DNA from: Rhizobium leguminosarum bv. trifolii WSM1325
Lineage (GTDB): Bacteria; Pseudomonadota; Alphaproteobacteria; Rhizobiales; Rhizobiaceae
Assembly: GCA_000023185.1 (NCBI GenBank)
Contig: CP001622.1
Span: forward strand, 806,001-870,000
Direction of reading: 5' to 3'
DNA: 64,000 nucleotides
Position numbers and translations under genes: made by a program. Positions 50,710-59,477 of the stretch are shown here, one piece after another. Position 1 is the stretch's first letter. Each line of letters opens with the position of its first letter. Under the pieces are notes generated by a model. That model made no database searches. It saw nothing but the letters and a program-made list of their open reading frames with translations, and was not told the DNA's origin.

Positions 50710-50910
50710 TCAATAGCGTGGTTGCCGCGAGAGCATGAGGATGTAGTCATCGGCGATGTCGGCAACCACCATGGCGGCTTCCGCTGCCGTGTATCCCCTG
50801 CCGATGGCGTCGCTGACGATCTTCATCACGGCAGGTTCAAGGGCTTCCCGGCAGTCGGACAGGTTTTCGGCATGCGGGCATTTTGGACGAAATTCCAAGA
50901 CGTTGTTCAT
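50710..50910 (-). CDS. small hypothetical protein
   Basis: 66 residues from ATG 50910 after GGAGGGTGTGCC. NVLEFRPKCPHAENLSDCRE, then a helix AIGRGYTAAEAAMVVADIAD. Soluble. Unknown; part of the small-gene run to 55152. Confidence 0.65.
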   Translation of the reverse strand: MNNVLEFRPKCPHAENLSDCREALEPAVMKIVSDAIGRGYTAAEAAMVVADIADDYILMLSRQPRY

Positions 50911-51149
50911 GGCACACCCTCCATTTGATTGAGCTCGGCCCCTGTAAAGGAAAGCCGGCCTCTCCCCGGAAAGGCGGGCCACGGTTCCGGCGAGCTGCTT
51001 CACGAACCAGAAGTCTTATCGTGACGCTACGATGGCATAGGAGCCGACGTATTCAAGCGCATGCTGATATTAAGGTAAGCCAGTAGGGTTAATTCGTCCG
51101 TTGCTGTTGCATCGTGGCATCGCTAGCAGATGCAAAGGCTATAGAGGCT

Positions 51150-51246
51150 GCTGCATCTCGCCCAAAACCGTACAGCGGTTTTGGGGCAAGGACATGCATC
51201 AAATAAAGACTTCAGGATTTGAACGCCTGCGAGGCTATTTTCTGCC
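51150..51246. repeat. diverged RIME-like repeat
   Basis: GCATCTCGCCCAAAACCG, TACAGCGGTTTTGGGGCAAG, GACATGCATCAAATAAAGAC, related to 4193-4297 in the same orientation. It directly adjoins an oppositely oriented copy. Confidence 0.55.
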
Positions 51247-51352
51247 CTAAAGCGCGTCGCGATCTTTCAGATTCGCTCTTGGCCCTAAGTCTTTGTTTTT
51301 ACGCATGCCGTTGTCGCAAAACCGCTGTACACTTTTGCGCGACACGCATTAG
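51247..51352. repeat. RIME-like intergenic mosaic repeat
   Basis: CTAAAGCGCGTCGCGATC ... TTTGCGCGACACGCATTAG. Its right border contains the TAA stop (minus strand, 51349-51351) of the DUF3606-like gene. Confidence 0.85.
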
Positions 51353-51531
51353 ACGCTGATACGCCGGCCCGCCTTGTCCGCCTCTTTGCGATTGGCGCCG
51401 TGCTTTTCGATGATGTCCTTGGCATCCTCGTTGGAAATGCGGTGTTTCTTCGCGAAATAGATGACGTCGTAGGGGCCGTCAGCCACGGCCGCTTTGGCGG
51501 GCTGGGCCTTTTTGGTTGTGTCGTTGGTCAT
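51349..51531 (-). CDS. DUF3606-like small protein
   Basis: 60 residues from MTNDTTKKAQPAKAAVADGP (RBS AAAGGAAAAATC). YDVIYFAKKHRISNEDAKDI and IEKHGANRKEADKAG match the DUF3606 pattern (aKKHgIS-x-x-A-x-x-LI-x-x-HG-x-x-R). Unknown function. Stop in a RIME border. Confidence 0.75.
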   Translation of the reverse strand: MTNDTTKKAQPAKAAVADGPYDVIYFAKKHRISNEDAKDIIEKHGANRKEADKAGRRISV

Positions 51532-51605
51532 GATTTTTCCTTTCAAGGCAATGTTGCGCCGGACATCAGTTCATGTCGCCGCGCGTCAGCACTGGAACAG
51601 GATAA

Positions 51606-51705
51606 TTTAGGCCGGGTCGGCCTAAAATCTGAATCCTGGTCTCAATTAAAGAGCGAGAGCATGGTGTCGTCCGAAAGCCGCTCACACTTTTCGGCATCAT
51701 ACTCT
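51606..51705. repeat. hairpin and palindromic repeat
   Basis: Perfect 8-bp hairpin TTTAGGCC/GGCCTAAA (51606-51626), then an inverted repeat, AGAGCATGGTGTCGTCCG and CTTTTCGGCATCATACTCT (51655-51705). A degenerate relative may occur at 43050-43100. Confidence 0.5.
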
Positions 51706-51761
51706 ATCGGCTCCGGAACGAGCCAAGCCGGCATCGGTCGAAGAATTGGCTTCGTGCCGTT

Positions 51762-51998
51762 TTATCGATGCGCTCGGGCCGTCATATGTTTTTCCCAGAT
51801 CTGCGTTGCCTGCGCTGCCGTGCCGGTCTTGTGGAATCGCAGCAGGTGCAGTCCTTCGTTCCGTCGTTTTTCGTTAAAGGCGCTGTTTTCGTAGTCGGTG
51901 CCTTCGACAATGCTCTCGCTTTGAAGAACGGCCTTCAATTCCTGCACATAGTGTCCGGTGATATTGAAAAGCGCTTCATTCTCAGGTGCGTCTGTCAT
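51762..51998 (-). CDS. small hypothetical protein
   Basis: 78 residues from MTDAPENEALFNITGHYVQE. LKAVLQSESIVEGTDYENSA, NEKRRNEGLHLLRFHKTGTA. Soluble, charged. Not recognised. ATAGGGAAAACG precedes the start. Confidence 0.6.
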   Translation of the reverse strand: MTDAPENEALFNITGHYVQELKAVLQSESIVEGTDYENSAFNEKRRNEGLHLLRFHKTGTAAQATQIWEKHMTARAHR

Positions 51999-52214
51999 CG
52001 TTTTCCCTATGAGTGGTCGCGTGGCATTGAACGCAGTGCTGCGTTTCAGCTCGCCACGTTTGGTAGGATGCATCAAGCAATCCGCGCCCCTATGGGAAAG
52101 GCTGGTATCGGACAGCGTTTAGCTGGAGGTGTCTGTCTGGAGTTCCATATATCATGCAGCAGCGCACCCTTGCCAATCAAGGATTAAGGCGCGGCGAGTC
52201 TGAACGCCCGCATG

Positions 52215-52670
52215 TTAAACTACTTGCCTCCCCGATACCATCTCAATCGAAATACCGAAGAATATGGATGGAGCAGGGCCGTCTTCGCTTTCCGAGTTTA
52301 AGGCAAGCGATCCGGGTTCCCACCAGAATGGTTGCTTCTGCAGGAGAGACCAGGCGTGGAGGCGTTCGTCATGCCGGGCCGGCGTATCGGTCAGCTCATC
52401 ATAGGTGCCCTGAACAAGCACGCTCTTCCACGTTCGGTTTTCGCCGAATTCTTCAACCTGAACGCAGGCCGGTGAATGGGCCCGCAATAGATCAATCTTC
52501 AGGCCCGGCATGGAAAATATGAAAAGTCGGTCTTTTTCATAGGCATACTGAATGGGAACGATATAGGGATATTTTTCGCCCAGGCATGCCAGGTGGCCAC
52601 GGGTGTGGCCTGCCAGAAAGGCGAGGCAGTCTTGTTGACCCATTTCTCGCAGTTGCATCGCGTTATCCAA
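52215..52670 (-). CDS. pyridoxamine 5'-phosphate oxidase family protein
   Basis: 151 residues of the Pyridox_ox_2-type split barrel: LREMGQQDCLAFLAGHTRGH, LACLGEKYPYIVPIQYAYEK, RLFIFSMPGLKIDLLRAHSP, WKSVLVQGTYDEL. Probably a flavin or heme binding protein. Single gene; function not deducible. Confidence 0.82.
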   Translation of the reverse strand: MDNAMQLREMGQQDCLAFLAGHTRGHLACLGEKYPYIVPIQYAYEKDRLFIFSMPGLKIDLLRAHSPACVQVEEFGENRTWKSVLVQGTYDELTDTPARHDERLHAWSLLQKQPFWWEPGSLALNSESEDGPAPSIFFGISIEMVSGRQVV

Positions 52671-52743
52671 TTCCGTCAGCGTTTCAGCCCTTCATTTGAT
52701 CGGCAGCATAGCGTCTTGGCTCGCCGCAACAGTCTTGCAGCGC

Positions 52744-52890
52744 CTACCAGAAGACATCCTTGAAGATGATATAGACGATAAAGACCAGACAGATTGCTGG
52801 TGTCGATTTCACGAGAAAGTCGATGTACCGGAGCCTGCCGATATGCTGAGCCAGGCGTTTCCACGAATGGATGTTTACCGTGGAAGACAT
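52744..52890 (-). CDS. 48-residue small membrane protein
   Basis: MSSTVNIHSWKRLAQHIGRL, followed by a C-terminal hydrophobic segment TPAICLVFIVYIIFKDVFW. GGAGG lies 5 bases before the second of two adjacent ATGs, so 52890 is preferred over 52893. Not recognised. Confidence 0.55.
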   Translation of the reverse strand: MSSTVNIHSWKRLAQHIGRLRYIDFLVKSTPAICLVFIVYIIFKDVFW

Positions 52891-52955
52891 CATGCCCTCC
52901 TTTGGTTGGGGCCGGGTAATAACCCCGGGAAGCAGCGCCCGTTCACAAGCTGCCA

Positions 52956-53318
52956 CTACACCACATATGGGCGCCAAACATCTGCGCTACAAGGCGTGGC
53001 GGGTTGCCGGTCCGGTAGAGAGATCCCGCTGCTGTGCACGATCGCAAAGGGGGGCGCGGAGGGGCCAGGATTGCTGGGCACGTCCACACACAATTGCCCT
53101 TCTACCTCAACCATCGCTTCGATCAGTTTCAGCCGATCGAGCTTCCGCCGTTGATCGTCGTAGAGCCTGCTGAGCAGCGCATAGGCCGATCCGGAGGGTC
53201 TACCTTTGCGCAATAGTTTCTTGATCAGCATTTCCTGATCGGCAACGCGATGCGCCGCCTTCACGATATGGCGACGCGCCAACTTCAGGTCTTTCGGGCG
53301 GTATCGTGTGGAAACCAT
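52956..53318 (-). CDS. hypothetical protein
   Basis: 120 residues. The first ~70 are basic, helical (RPKDLKLARRHIVKAAHRVA, LLSRLYDDQRRKLDRLKLIE); the rest is Pro/Ser-rich and unstructured. Perhaps nucleic-acid-associated, but no family recognised. Confidence 0.55.
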   Translation of the reverse strand: MVSTRYRPKDLKLARRHIVKAAHRVADQEMLIKKLLRKGRPSGSAYALLSRLYDDQRRKLDRLKLIEAMVEVEGQLCVDVPSNPGPSAPPFAIVHSSGISLPDRQPATPCSADVWRPYVV

Positions 53319-53399
53319 ATGCTTTGCTTCCCCTGTCTCATCCGGCAGTAGCAGGATGGTGGCCGTTTCAGTTCACCGGCCGCACGCTCCTTCTCGCGA

Positions 53400-53663
53400 T
53401 CAGCGAAAATCTGCGGCCGTGAGCGTGAAGTTGTTTCCGCGTCGATGCTGATAGGCTCTCGATGCGGCCTCCTGAATGGCAGAGCGCGCCGCATCAAAGG
53501 CATTGAGATAGGCGGCCTCGGAGGAGTTCTGGGTGATCGCGCTGCCAAGCGCTGCCTCTTCGACCAGAAACCTGACTTCGAACATGCCGTCATAGCCGGT
53601 GAAGCGGACACCTTTTCGCGCTTCATCGAAGCTGCGGCTTCTGTTGGGAAAGATAAGTGCCAT
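53400..53663 (-). CDS. DUF1488 family protein
   Basis: 87 residues from MALIFPNRSRSFDEARKGVR; FTGYDGMFEVRFLVEEAALG and AAYLNAFDAARSAIQEAASR fit DUF1488, small alphaproteobacterial proteins of unknown role. RBS AAGGATCAACCGC. Confidence 0.78.
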   Translation of the reverse strand: MALIFPNRSRSFDEARKGVRFTGYDGMFEVRFLVEEAALGSAITQNSSEAAYLNAFDAARSAIQEAASRAYQHRRGNNFTLTAADFR

Positions 53664-53808
53664 TGCGGTTGATCCTTGGAAGTGGGCGGGAGCCGCTGTG
53701 CGGACTTCGGACCCGGCGATGATTGTCGATGCACGGCTGGCCGGAACGGGCATCTTGATGCCAATGGTTGGCATTCAGCCTGCCGCCATACCCGACTGTC
53801 GGCAGGTC

Positions 53809-54111
53809 TTAATGGATCGTCTGCACGATGACCCGGTCATCAAGCAAAGCCTGCGACGTCTTGATCAAGCGCACCGTACCAGTGATGATCCCGTCGGAAT
53901 AGACCGGATCCGCACGCGAAATTTCGTCCGTCATATCGCGGAGGACTTTGTTTATCTCAAGCAGAGGCGGCACAAGGTCCAGCAATCCGTCGGCGGCCAG
54001 CCCGTGAGCCAGGCCTGCGATCACCTCTCTGAGGTGATCTATGAGCGCACGCCGTTCCGAAACCGCCAGTGCCGACGGCTTTGTGAGGGTCGCTTCACCG
54101 TTGAACTGCAT
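53809..54111 (-). CDS. hypothetical protein
   Basis: 100 residues, mostly helical: VSERRALIDHLREVIAGLAH, LAADGLLDLVPPLLEINKVL. RBS AGAGAGGAGGAT. Soluble. Not recognised. Confidence 0.6.
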   Translation of the reverse strand: MQFNGEATLTKPSALAVSERRALIDHLREVIAGLAHGLAADGLLDLVPPLLEINKVLRDMTDEISRADPVYSDGIITGTVRLIKTSQALLDDRVIVQTIH

Positions 54112-54300
54112 GATGCGTATCCTCCTCTCTCTAAAATGGGTTCCGCCCCGCCATTATCAATGGCTACCGCCGAATGAGGTTGCGGTCAGCTGGCAATAAG
54201 CGCAAGCTAATTTATCGGCGGGCACGATACGGGCACCGCTGCTTGGGGCGCGACAGTAATCTGGCGCCAGTGAACCCTAGCCCCAACGAAGGAGGACGCC

Positions 54301-54705
54301 ATGTCTTCCACATCAGATCAGTTTTTCGATATCGACAATTTGAGAATGCTGGATCGTATTCTGCGAAAGGTCGGATTTCGCGGCGGCGAAACCCATGCGG
54401 CCGATGAGGGTGAGATCACCGCCACAAGTTTCCTCATTCATTGTTTCCAAATGGGGATCGTCGATGAGGCCGCGTTAAAATCGGCGCTGAAAATGTATCT
54501 CGCGACTCAGTTGAGTTCCGGCCCGCTTCCGCAGGCGACGGAGGACGGCTCCTTTGCCCGATGGCAGGATGACGGCGGCGCCCCGGTGAAAGCCTATCGG
54601 ATCGCGCGGTATACGGCGTCCGGGCGTGCGGACGCATCGCTGCGGCCGCCAGCTTACCGCTTTCCCAAAACCAGGCTGCCTGAACGATTGCTCGAGATCC
54701 CGTGA
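54301..54705 (+). CDS. hypothetical protein
   Basis: 134 residues: STSDQFFDIDNLRMLDRILR, ITATSFLIHCFQMGIVDEAA, a helical domain, and a basic C-terminal tail with RPPAYRFPKTRLPERLLEIP. RBS GAAGGAGGACGCC. Unknown function. Confidence 0.65.
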   Translation: MSSTSDQFFDIDNLRMLDRILRKVGFRGGETHAADEGEITATSFLIHCFQMGIVDEAALKSALKMYLATQLSSGPLPQATEDGSFARWQDDGGAPVKAYRIARYTASGRADASLRPPAYRFPKTRLPERLLEIP

Positions 54706-54777
54706 ACAGGCCTGCTGCGATGTCGCCAGCGCCCCCGGATCGATCGTCCCGATAACATGACGAACAAGGAAGAAGAC

Positions 54778-55152
54778 ATGTCCGCGATCCATGCCAATCG
54801 AAAGGACAGGGCCGGGAAGAGCAAAATCATCGCCTTCTTGCGGAAAATCGCAACCTTAAGCCCAACTGCGGACGATCTGATAACGCAGGCTCGTCAAGCG
54901 CGGTCATCGTCAGCGGAGGAGGGGATCGATAGCGCCGATAACCAAGCCTATGGTCTGGCGCGTCCACACAAAGGTCCATTCGATAATGCGACGGCATTCA
55001 GCGCTTCCACCTACGACCATGATCTCCCGACGCGGCAGCAATTGGAGGCCGCGCAACGCAACCACTCCCATGCGGTAGAGCAGCAAGAGGCAAACCACCA
55101 AAAAGGCAAATCCCGCCTGCGCGCAAAGACAACGAAGCTGAAATCTCCCTGA
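54778..55152 (+). CDS. basic hypothetical protein
   Basis: 124 residues from MSAIHANRKDRAGKSKIIAF (RBS AAGGAAGAAGAC; an upstream ATG at 54757 is less likely). IATLSPTADDLITQARQARS, later Gln/His/Lys-rich QQEANHQKGKSRLRAKTTK. Likely disordered. 72 bp after 54301, probably cotranscribed. Confidence 0.55.
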   Translation: MSAIHANRKDRAGKSKIIAFLRKIATLSPTADDLITQARQARSSSAEEGIDSADNQAYGLARPHKGPFDNATAFSASTYDHDLPTRQQLEAAQRNHSHAVEQQEANHQKGKSRLRAKTTKLKSP

Positions 55153-55289
55153 GCAGGAAATAGAGGGACGGACAGCGCCCTATTGATTTTGCCGAGTGGC
55201 GGTGCTTGCCTTCAAGGCCTTTCCGCCAGATCGGTCGAAAAGCCCGCGTCAGGCAGGCTTTCCTGTTTGCAGCAAAGCTCGGGCGACCG

Positions 55290-56792
55290 TCACGCCGCCC
55301 CAAACGGCACGGCGACAAAGGTCTTGTTGCCATCGCGTTCGACGAGCAGCAGCACCGACTTGCGGCCGGCCTTGCCGGCATCGGCAATTGCGGTCTTGAC
55401 GTCGCGGGCGTTATGAACAGGTCTGTCATTCACCGAGACGATGACATCGCCGGACTGGATGCCGGCGGCAGCCGCTGACTTGTCCGGGGCGACCTTGGCG
55501 ACCACCGCACCGTTGATCGAGCGCGGCAGGTTGAGCTGCTGGCGCACATCGGGCGTCAGATCGGCGAGGCCGATGCCGAGGCTCGGCTGGCCGGAGCTCT
55601 GATCTTGAGCGTCGGGGCTTTCGGCCGCCGCCTGTTTCTGGCCTTCCTCATTGGTGCCGACGGTGACGTTGAGATCGATCGTCTTGCCGTCGCGCCAGAC
55701 GCTGAGGGATTTTTTCGCGCCCGGCGAAAGGTCGGCGACCAGGCGCGACAGGTCTTTCGGCGTCTTGACGCTCTCGCCGCCGACTGACGTGACGATATCG
55801 CCGGGCTTCAGGCCGGCATGGGCGGCCGGCGTATCGGCGGTGACGGCGGCAACCAGCGCGCCGCCGGTCTTATCGAGGCCGACGGCATCGGCGACATCCT
55901 TGGTGACCGGCTGGATCTGCACGCCGAGATAGCCGTGATCGATCGAGCCGTCCTTCTGCAGCTTGGCGACGATCGCCTTGGCCTCGTCGGAGGGAATGGC
56001 GAAACCGACGCCGACGCTGCCGCCGTTCGGCGAATAGATGGCGGTGTTGATGCCGACGACATTGCCGCTGCGGTCGACCAGCGGTCCTCCGGAATTGCCA
56101 TGGTTGATCGGCGCGTCGATCTGGATGAAATCGTCATAAGGCCCGCTGTGCAGGTCGCGGCCGCGCGCCGAGACGATGCCTGCCGTCACCGTGGTGCCGA
56201 TGCCGAAGGGGTTGCCGATCGCCAGAATCTGGTCGCCGAGCTTCAGCCTGTCGGAATCGCCCCAGGCGATAGTCTGCAGCGGCTTGCCCGCCTCTATCTT
56301 CAGCACGGCGACATCGGATTTCGGATCGGTGCCGATCAGCTTGGCCGGCAGTTCCGTGCCGTCATCCAGCGTCACCTTGATATCGACGGCATTGTCGATG
56401 ACATGGTTGTTGGTGACGATCACCCCGTCGCGGCTGATGATGAAGCCGGAACCGAGCGCCATCGCCTGCTGCGAAGGCCGCTTTTGCGGTGCCTGGCGCG
56501 GCAGCGGGATGCCCTGATCCTCGAAGAACTGGCGGAACTGCTCGTCCATCGGCGATTCCTGGTCGGCGCTGACATCGGTCGCCTTCATCGTCGTGGTGAT
56601 GGTGACGACCGCAGGCTTGTCGGCTTCGACGATGGAAGCGAAGGAGCCGTTGGGGGCGAGAATGCCGCCGTTATCCGAAGGCGCAGCAACGGCATTGGAG
56701 GCGTTGAGGGCGAGGGGCAGGCAGGCTGCGCCGGCGATGATGGCGGCCCCGACAAGGGCTGCGGTGCGATGGTTGCGGAGGATGTGTGACAT
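55290..56792 (-). CDS. Do-family serine endopeptidase (DegP/HtrA-like)
   Basis: 500 residues from MSHILRNHRTAALVGAAIIA (signal peptide, cleavage near 37 after AVA). Trypsin-like domain with His130 (VTNNHVIDN), Asp160 (DPKSDVAVL) and Ser234 (HGNSGGPLVD), then two PDZ domains (~270-360; ~390-490). A periplasmic protease-chaperone that degrades misfolded envelope proteins. An in-frame extension to 56981 is Arg/Pro-rich and excluded. Monocistronic. Confidence 0.95.
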   Translation of the reverse strand: MSHILRNHRTAALVGAAIIAGAACLPLALNASNAVAAPSDNGGILAPNGSFASIVEADKPAVVTITTTMKATDVSADQESPMDEQFRQFFEDQGIPLPRQAPQKRPSQQAMALGSGFIISRDGVIVTNNHVIDNAVDIKVTLDDGTELPAKLIGTDPKSDVAVLKIEAGKPLQTIAWGDSDRLKLGDQILAIGNPFGIGTTVTAGIVSARGRDLHSGPYDDFIQIDAPINHGNSGGPLVDRSGNVVGINTAIYSPNGGSVGVGFAIPSDEAKAIVAKLQKDGSIDHGYLGVQIQPVTKDVADAVGLDKTGGALVAAVTADTPAAHAGLKPGDIVTSVGGESVKTPKDLSRLVADLSPGAKKSLSVWRDGKTIDLNVTVGTNEEGQKQAAAESPDAQDQSSGQPSLGIGLADLTPDVRQQLNLPRSINGAVVAKVAPDKSAAAAGIQSGDVIVSVNDRPVHNARDVKTAIADAGKAGRKSVLLLVERDGNKTFVAVPFGAA

Positions 56793-57345
56793 GGGTGGTG
56801 ATCCCTTGGACGGTGGTCCATTGCGAGAGCGTTGGCTTAGATGGCGTCGTGGTTCCATGTCCTGGGACCTGGCGTCGGGTGGCGTTTGGCGCCAATTCCT
56901 CTTGGGAACGCGCAGTCGGCGGGGGGCGACGACCGGGGGGAAGAGAAGAATTGGCGCTCGGGATTCATATGATCCCGGCAAGCGGATTTACAAATTAAAG
57001 TTTGATCATGTTTATATTGCCGATTTGTAAGATATGACCGGAATCTAATCTTCGCTCACCCAGCGTTTGAGCGTCTCAAAAATTCCGGCCTGATTTTGCC
57101 TCGCTTGGCGTCCCCCGCGATGTTTTCATTCGAAAATAAATGGACGTGTTCCCGGAGGCGGTGATCCGTTCGCCGCATTCGTCCGTAATTTGCCGACAGA
57201 CGAACTTGTTGCTCTTTCCGGACGTTATATTCCCGGATCCTGTTGCGAATATAAAATGTTAGTAGACTCTAAATTATTTCTTCTTCAGAAAGTAAAGGCC
57301 GCGATTCGAGGGCAAGCGAGTCTCGCGGGCGACGTATAAGGGGCG
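56793..57345. other. ~550-bp intergenic region between degP-like and LacI genes
   Basis: Holds the ribosome site of the protease gene (AAGGGATCACCACCC, minus strand) and AAGGGGCG before the LacI ATG. The middle 57000-57300 is AT-rich compared with its surroundings (GAATATAAAATGTTAGTAG, TAAATTATTTC), likely a promoter zone. No gene or repeat seen. Confidence 0.45.
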
Positions 57346-58383
57346 ATGAGGGCATCAGTGGAGCGGGGGCGGAAAGCCAGGCGCGGCGCGCATGTGAAGT
57401 TGAGCGATGTGGCAAAGAAGGTGGGGGTCAGCCCCATCACGATTTCGCGTGCGCTTCGCAATCCTGAAATCGTCTCGGAGGATCTGCGCCAGACCATCCT
57501 GCGCACGGTAGACGAGATGGGGTACACCCCCAATCTTGCCGCCCGGGCGCTGGCCGGTCGCCATAACGGCATCATCGGCGTCATCACCCCCGCTTTGCAC
57601 CAGCACGGCTTCGCCGGCCTGATGATCGGCATCGAGGATTGCTTGCGCGCCACCGAATTCCGCGTGCAATATTCCAATACGCTCCACCATGCCGACGGCG
57701 AGGCCGGCGAGCTCAGATCCTTCCTGACGCAGAAGCCGGCCGGCGTCATCATTGCCGGCGCCGAATCCTATCGTGATCTCCTGCCGCTGATCGAGAACGC
57801 CACCTGTCCGATCGCCCATATCACCGATCTCAGCCAGGAGCCGGCACGGCTGGTCGTCGGCCTTGATCATCATGCGGCAGGCGCCGAACCCACCCGCTTC
57901 CTGCTGTCGCGGGGCTATGAGAGGATCGGCTTCATCGGCCGCGGCACGGATATTCGCTCGCGTCGCCGGAAGGAAGGCTATGAGGCCGCGATGCGGGAAG
58001 CCAGCCGTTTCGATCCCGATCTCGCCATTGGCGGAGATGAGGGAAGCAGCACCGGCCTCGGCAGGGAATTGTTTGCCCGCCTGTTGCAGCGCGTGCCGGA
58101 TATCGATGCCGTCTTTGCCCAAAGCGACGATCTGGCGCTCGGCGTGCTCATCGAATGCGCCGTGCGCGGCATCCGCGTGCCGGAGGATGTCGGCATCTGC
58201 GGCTTCAACGATCTGGAATTTTCGGCCTTCACCCAGCCGACGCTGACGACGGTGCAAATTGCACGCTACGATATCGGCTACCGCGTCGCCGACATGCTGC
58301 TACGCGCCATCCGCGACGAGCCGCCCGGCCAAGACAAGGTCGATTGCGGCTTCTCCATCATCCCGCGCGGCTCGACGCGCTAG
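57346..58383 (+). CDS. LacI family regulator
   Basis: 345 residues. HTH at ~19-40 (LSDVAKKVGVSPITISRALR) with hinge helix PNLAARALAGRHNGIIGVIT; then the periplasmic-binding-like sensor (TPALHQHGFAGLMIGIEDCL, FAQSDDLALGVLIECAVRGI, VGICGFNDLEFSAFTQPTLT). GntR-like LacI proteins control sugar-acid or sugar uptake genes; no such genes are adjacent. Possible GTG start at 57394. Confidence 0.9.
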   Translation: MRASVERGRKARRGAHVKLSDVAKKVGVSPITISRALRNPEIVSEDLRQTILRTVDEMGYTPNLAARALAGRHNGIIGVITPALHQHGFAGLMIGIEDCLRATEFRVQYSNTLHHADGEAGELRSFLTQKPAGVIIAGAESYRDLLPLIENATCPIAHITDLSQEPARLVVGLDHHAAGAEPTRFLLSRGYERIGFIGRGTDIRSRRRKEGYEAAMREASRFDPDLAIGGDEGSSTGLGRELFARLLQRVPDIDAVFAQSDDLALGVLIECAVRGIRVPEDVGICGFNDLEFSAFTQPTLTTVQIARYDIGYRVADMLLRAIRDEPPGQDKVDCGFSIIPRGSTR

Positions 58384-58462
58384 CGCGGCTCGACGCGGTA
58401 AGCCGAGACGATCTGCCGAATGAAATGCCACTGAACTAGGCGCAGTCCAGATTATTCCCTAT

Positions 58463-58483
58463 ATTGGCTGAATGACAGTCAAT
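58463..58483. promoter_or_regulatory. candidate LysR operator
   Basis: ATTGGCT (58463-58469) and AGTCAAT (58477-58483), matching at 6 of 7 positions, 11 bp before the LysR start at 58494. Confidence 0.4.
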
Positions 58484-58493
58484 GTGCTGAAGA

Positions 58494-59414
58494 ATGGATA
58501 ATACGGGACTGTCTCTCGACAGAATGCGCACCTTCGTTCGCGTCGCCGAACGCGGCAATCTGTCGATGGTCGCAAGAGAGCTGGGTGTCGGTCAATCCAC
58601 CGTGACGCGGCACCTCAATGAACTTGAGGAGGCTGTCGGCGTACCGCTTCTCAGCCGAACCACGCGTCGCGTGACTCTCACGGACGAGGGTAGCCGCTAT
58701 TATAGCAACTGCCTGCAGATATTGCGCCTGGTCGAACAGGCTGCCGAAGAAGCGCGAGATGCCCGTCGGGCCCCTGCCGGTGCTGTTCGGCTTTCGTGTA
58801 CGGCAGCGCTCGGCGTGATGCACATCACGCGCCTGATCTTCGATTTCCAGGACAGGCATCCGGACATTCGGGTCGACCTCAACCTGACGGACGAGCGGAT
58901 CGACCTGGTTCGCGAAGGCGTCGATGTCGCACTCCGTCTTGGGCCTCTCGCCGACAGCGCGATGAAACTTCATGCGCTCGGAGAAAGCCATCGGCTGCTG
59001 GTGGGCGCTCCGACCTATTTGTCCGTCCATGGACGGCCGCAGCACCCAGCCGATCTGTCACGCTACGAAACCGTCGTGATGTCGAATGTGGCCGGCAGCG
59101 ACCAGCTCGTTCTTTCCTCTCCCGATGGCGGAAGCCTGATGATCCCCGTCAGCGGCAAGCTGCGCGTCGATCACGGGCTTGCGGCGCGCGAAGCCTTTGC
59201 CGCCGGTCGCGGCATTGGTCCTGCACACCTCTGGTTGGTCCACGATCTTCTGGACGACGGTCAACTCGAGGTCGTGCTTGGCGATTATCGTCCCTTACCG
59301 GTTCCGGTGAGCTTGCTGATCGTTCCAGAGCGTGCAGCCATTGCCCGCGTTCGGCTTCTCGTCGACTTTCTTGTCGCCGAGGTTTCCAAATTGCCGGGAA
59401 TCCGGCCATCGTAA
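58494..59414 (+). CDS. LysR family regulator, CrgA-like
   Basis: 306 residues. HTH: MRTFVRVAERGNLSMVAREL, QSTVTRHLNELEEAVGVPLL; effector domain from ~90 (VRLSCTAALGVMHITRLIFD). TAA stop at 59412-59414 is followed directly by a truncated RIME copy. Convergent with the NmrA-like gene at 59475. Confidence 0.9.
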   Translation: MDNTGLSLDRMRTFVRVAERGNLSMVARELGVGQSTVTRHLNELEEAVGVPLLSRTTRRVTLTDEGSRYYSNCLQILRLVEQAAEEARDARRAPAGAVRLSCTAALGVMHITRLIFDFQDRHPDIRVDLNLTDERIDLVREGVDVALRLGPLADSAMKLHALGESHRLLVGAPTYLSVHGRPQHPADLSRYETVVMSNVAGSDQLVLSSPDGGSLMIPVSGKLRVDHGLAAREAFAAGRGIGPAHLWLVHDLLDDGQLEVVLGDYRPLPVPVSLLIVPERAAIARVRLLVDFLVAEVSKLPGIRPS

Positions 59415-59477
59415 GTCTTTGTTTTCAAGCATATCGTTATTGCAAAACCGCTGCACACATTTGCGCGACATGCTTCA
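59412..59477. repeat. truncated RIME-like repeat between convergent stop codons
   Basis: TAAGTCTTTGTTTTCAAGC, ATCGTTATTGCAAAACCGC, CACACATTTGCGCGACATGC. Both ends coincide with stop codons: LysR TAA (59412-59414) and NmrA-like TGA (minus strand, 59475-59477). The whole intergenic space is repeat. Confidence 0.75.

Noticed and set aside
50311..50928. 205-codon plus-strand frame after the terminator at 50279
   Set aside because: Overlaps the well-supported opposite gene at 50710 and has low-complexity Arg/Pro/Ser content.
55818..56789. 323-codon plus-strand frame
   Set aside because: Antisense to the DegP-like gene, whose catalytic triad and PDZ domains are intact.
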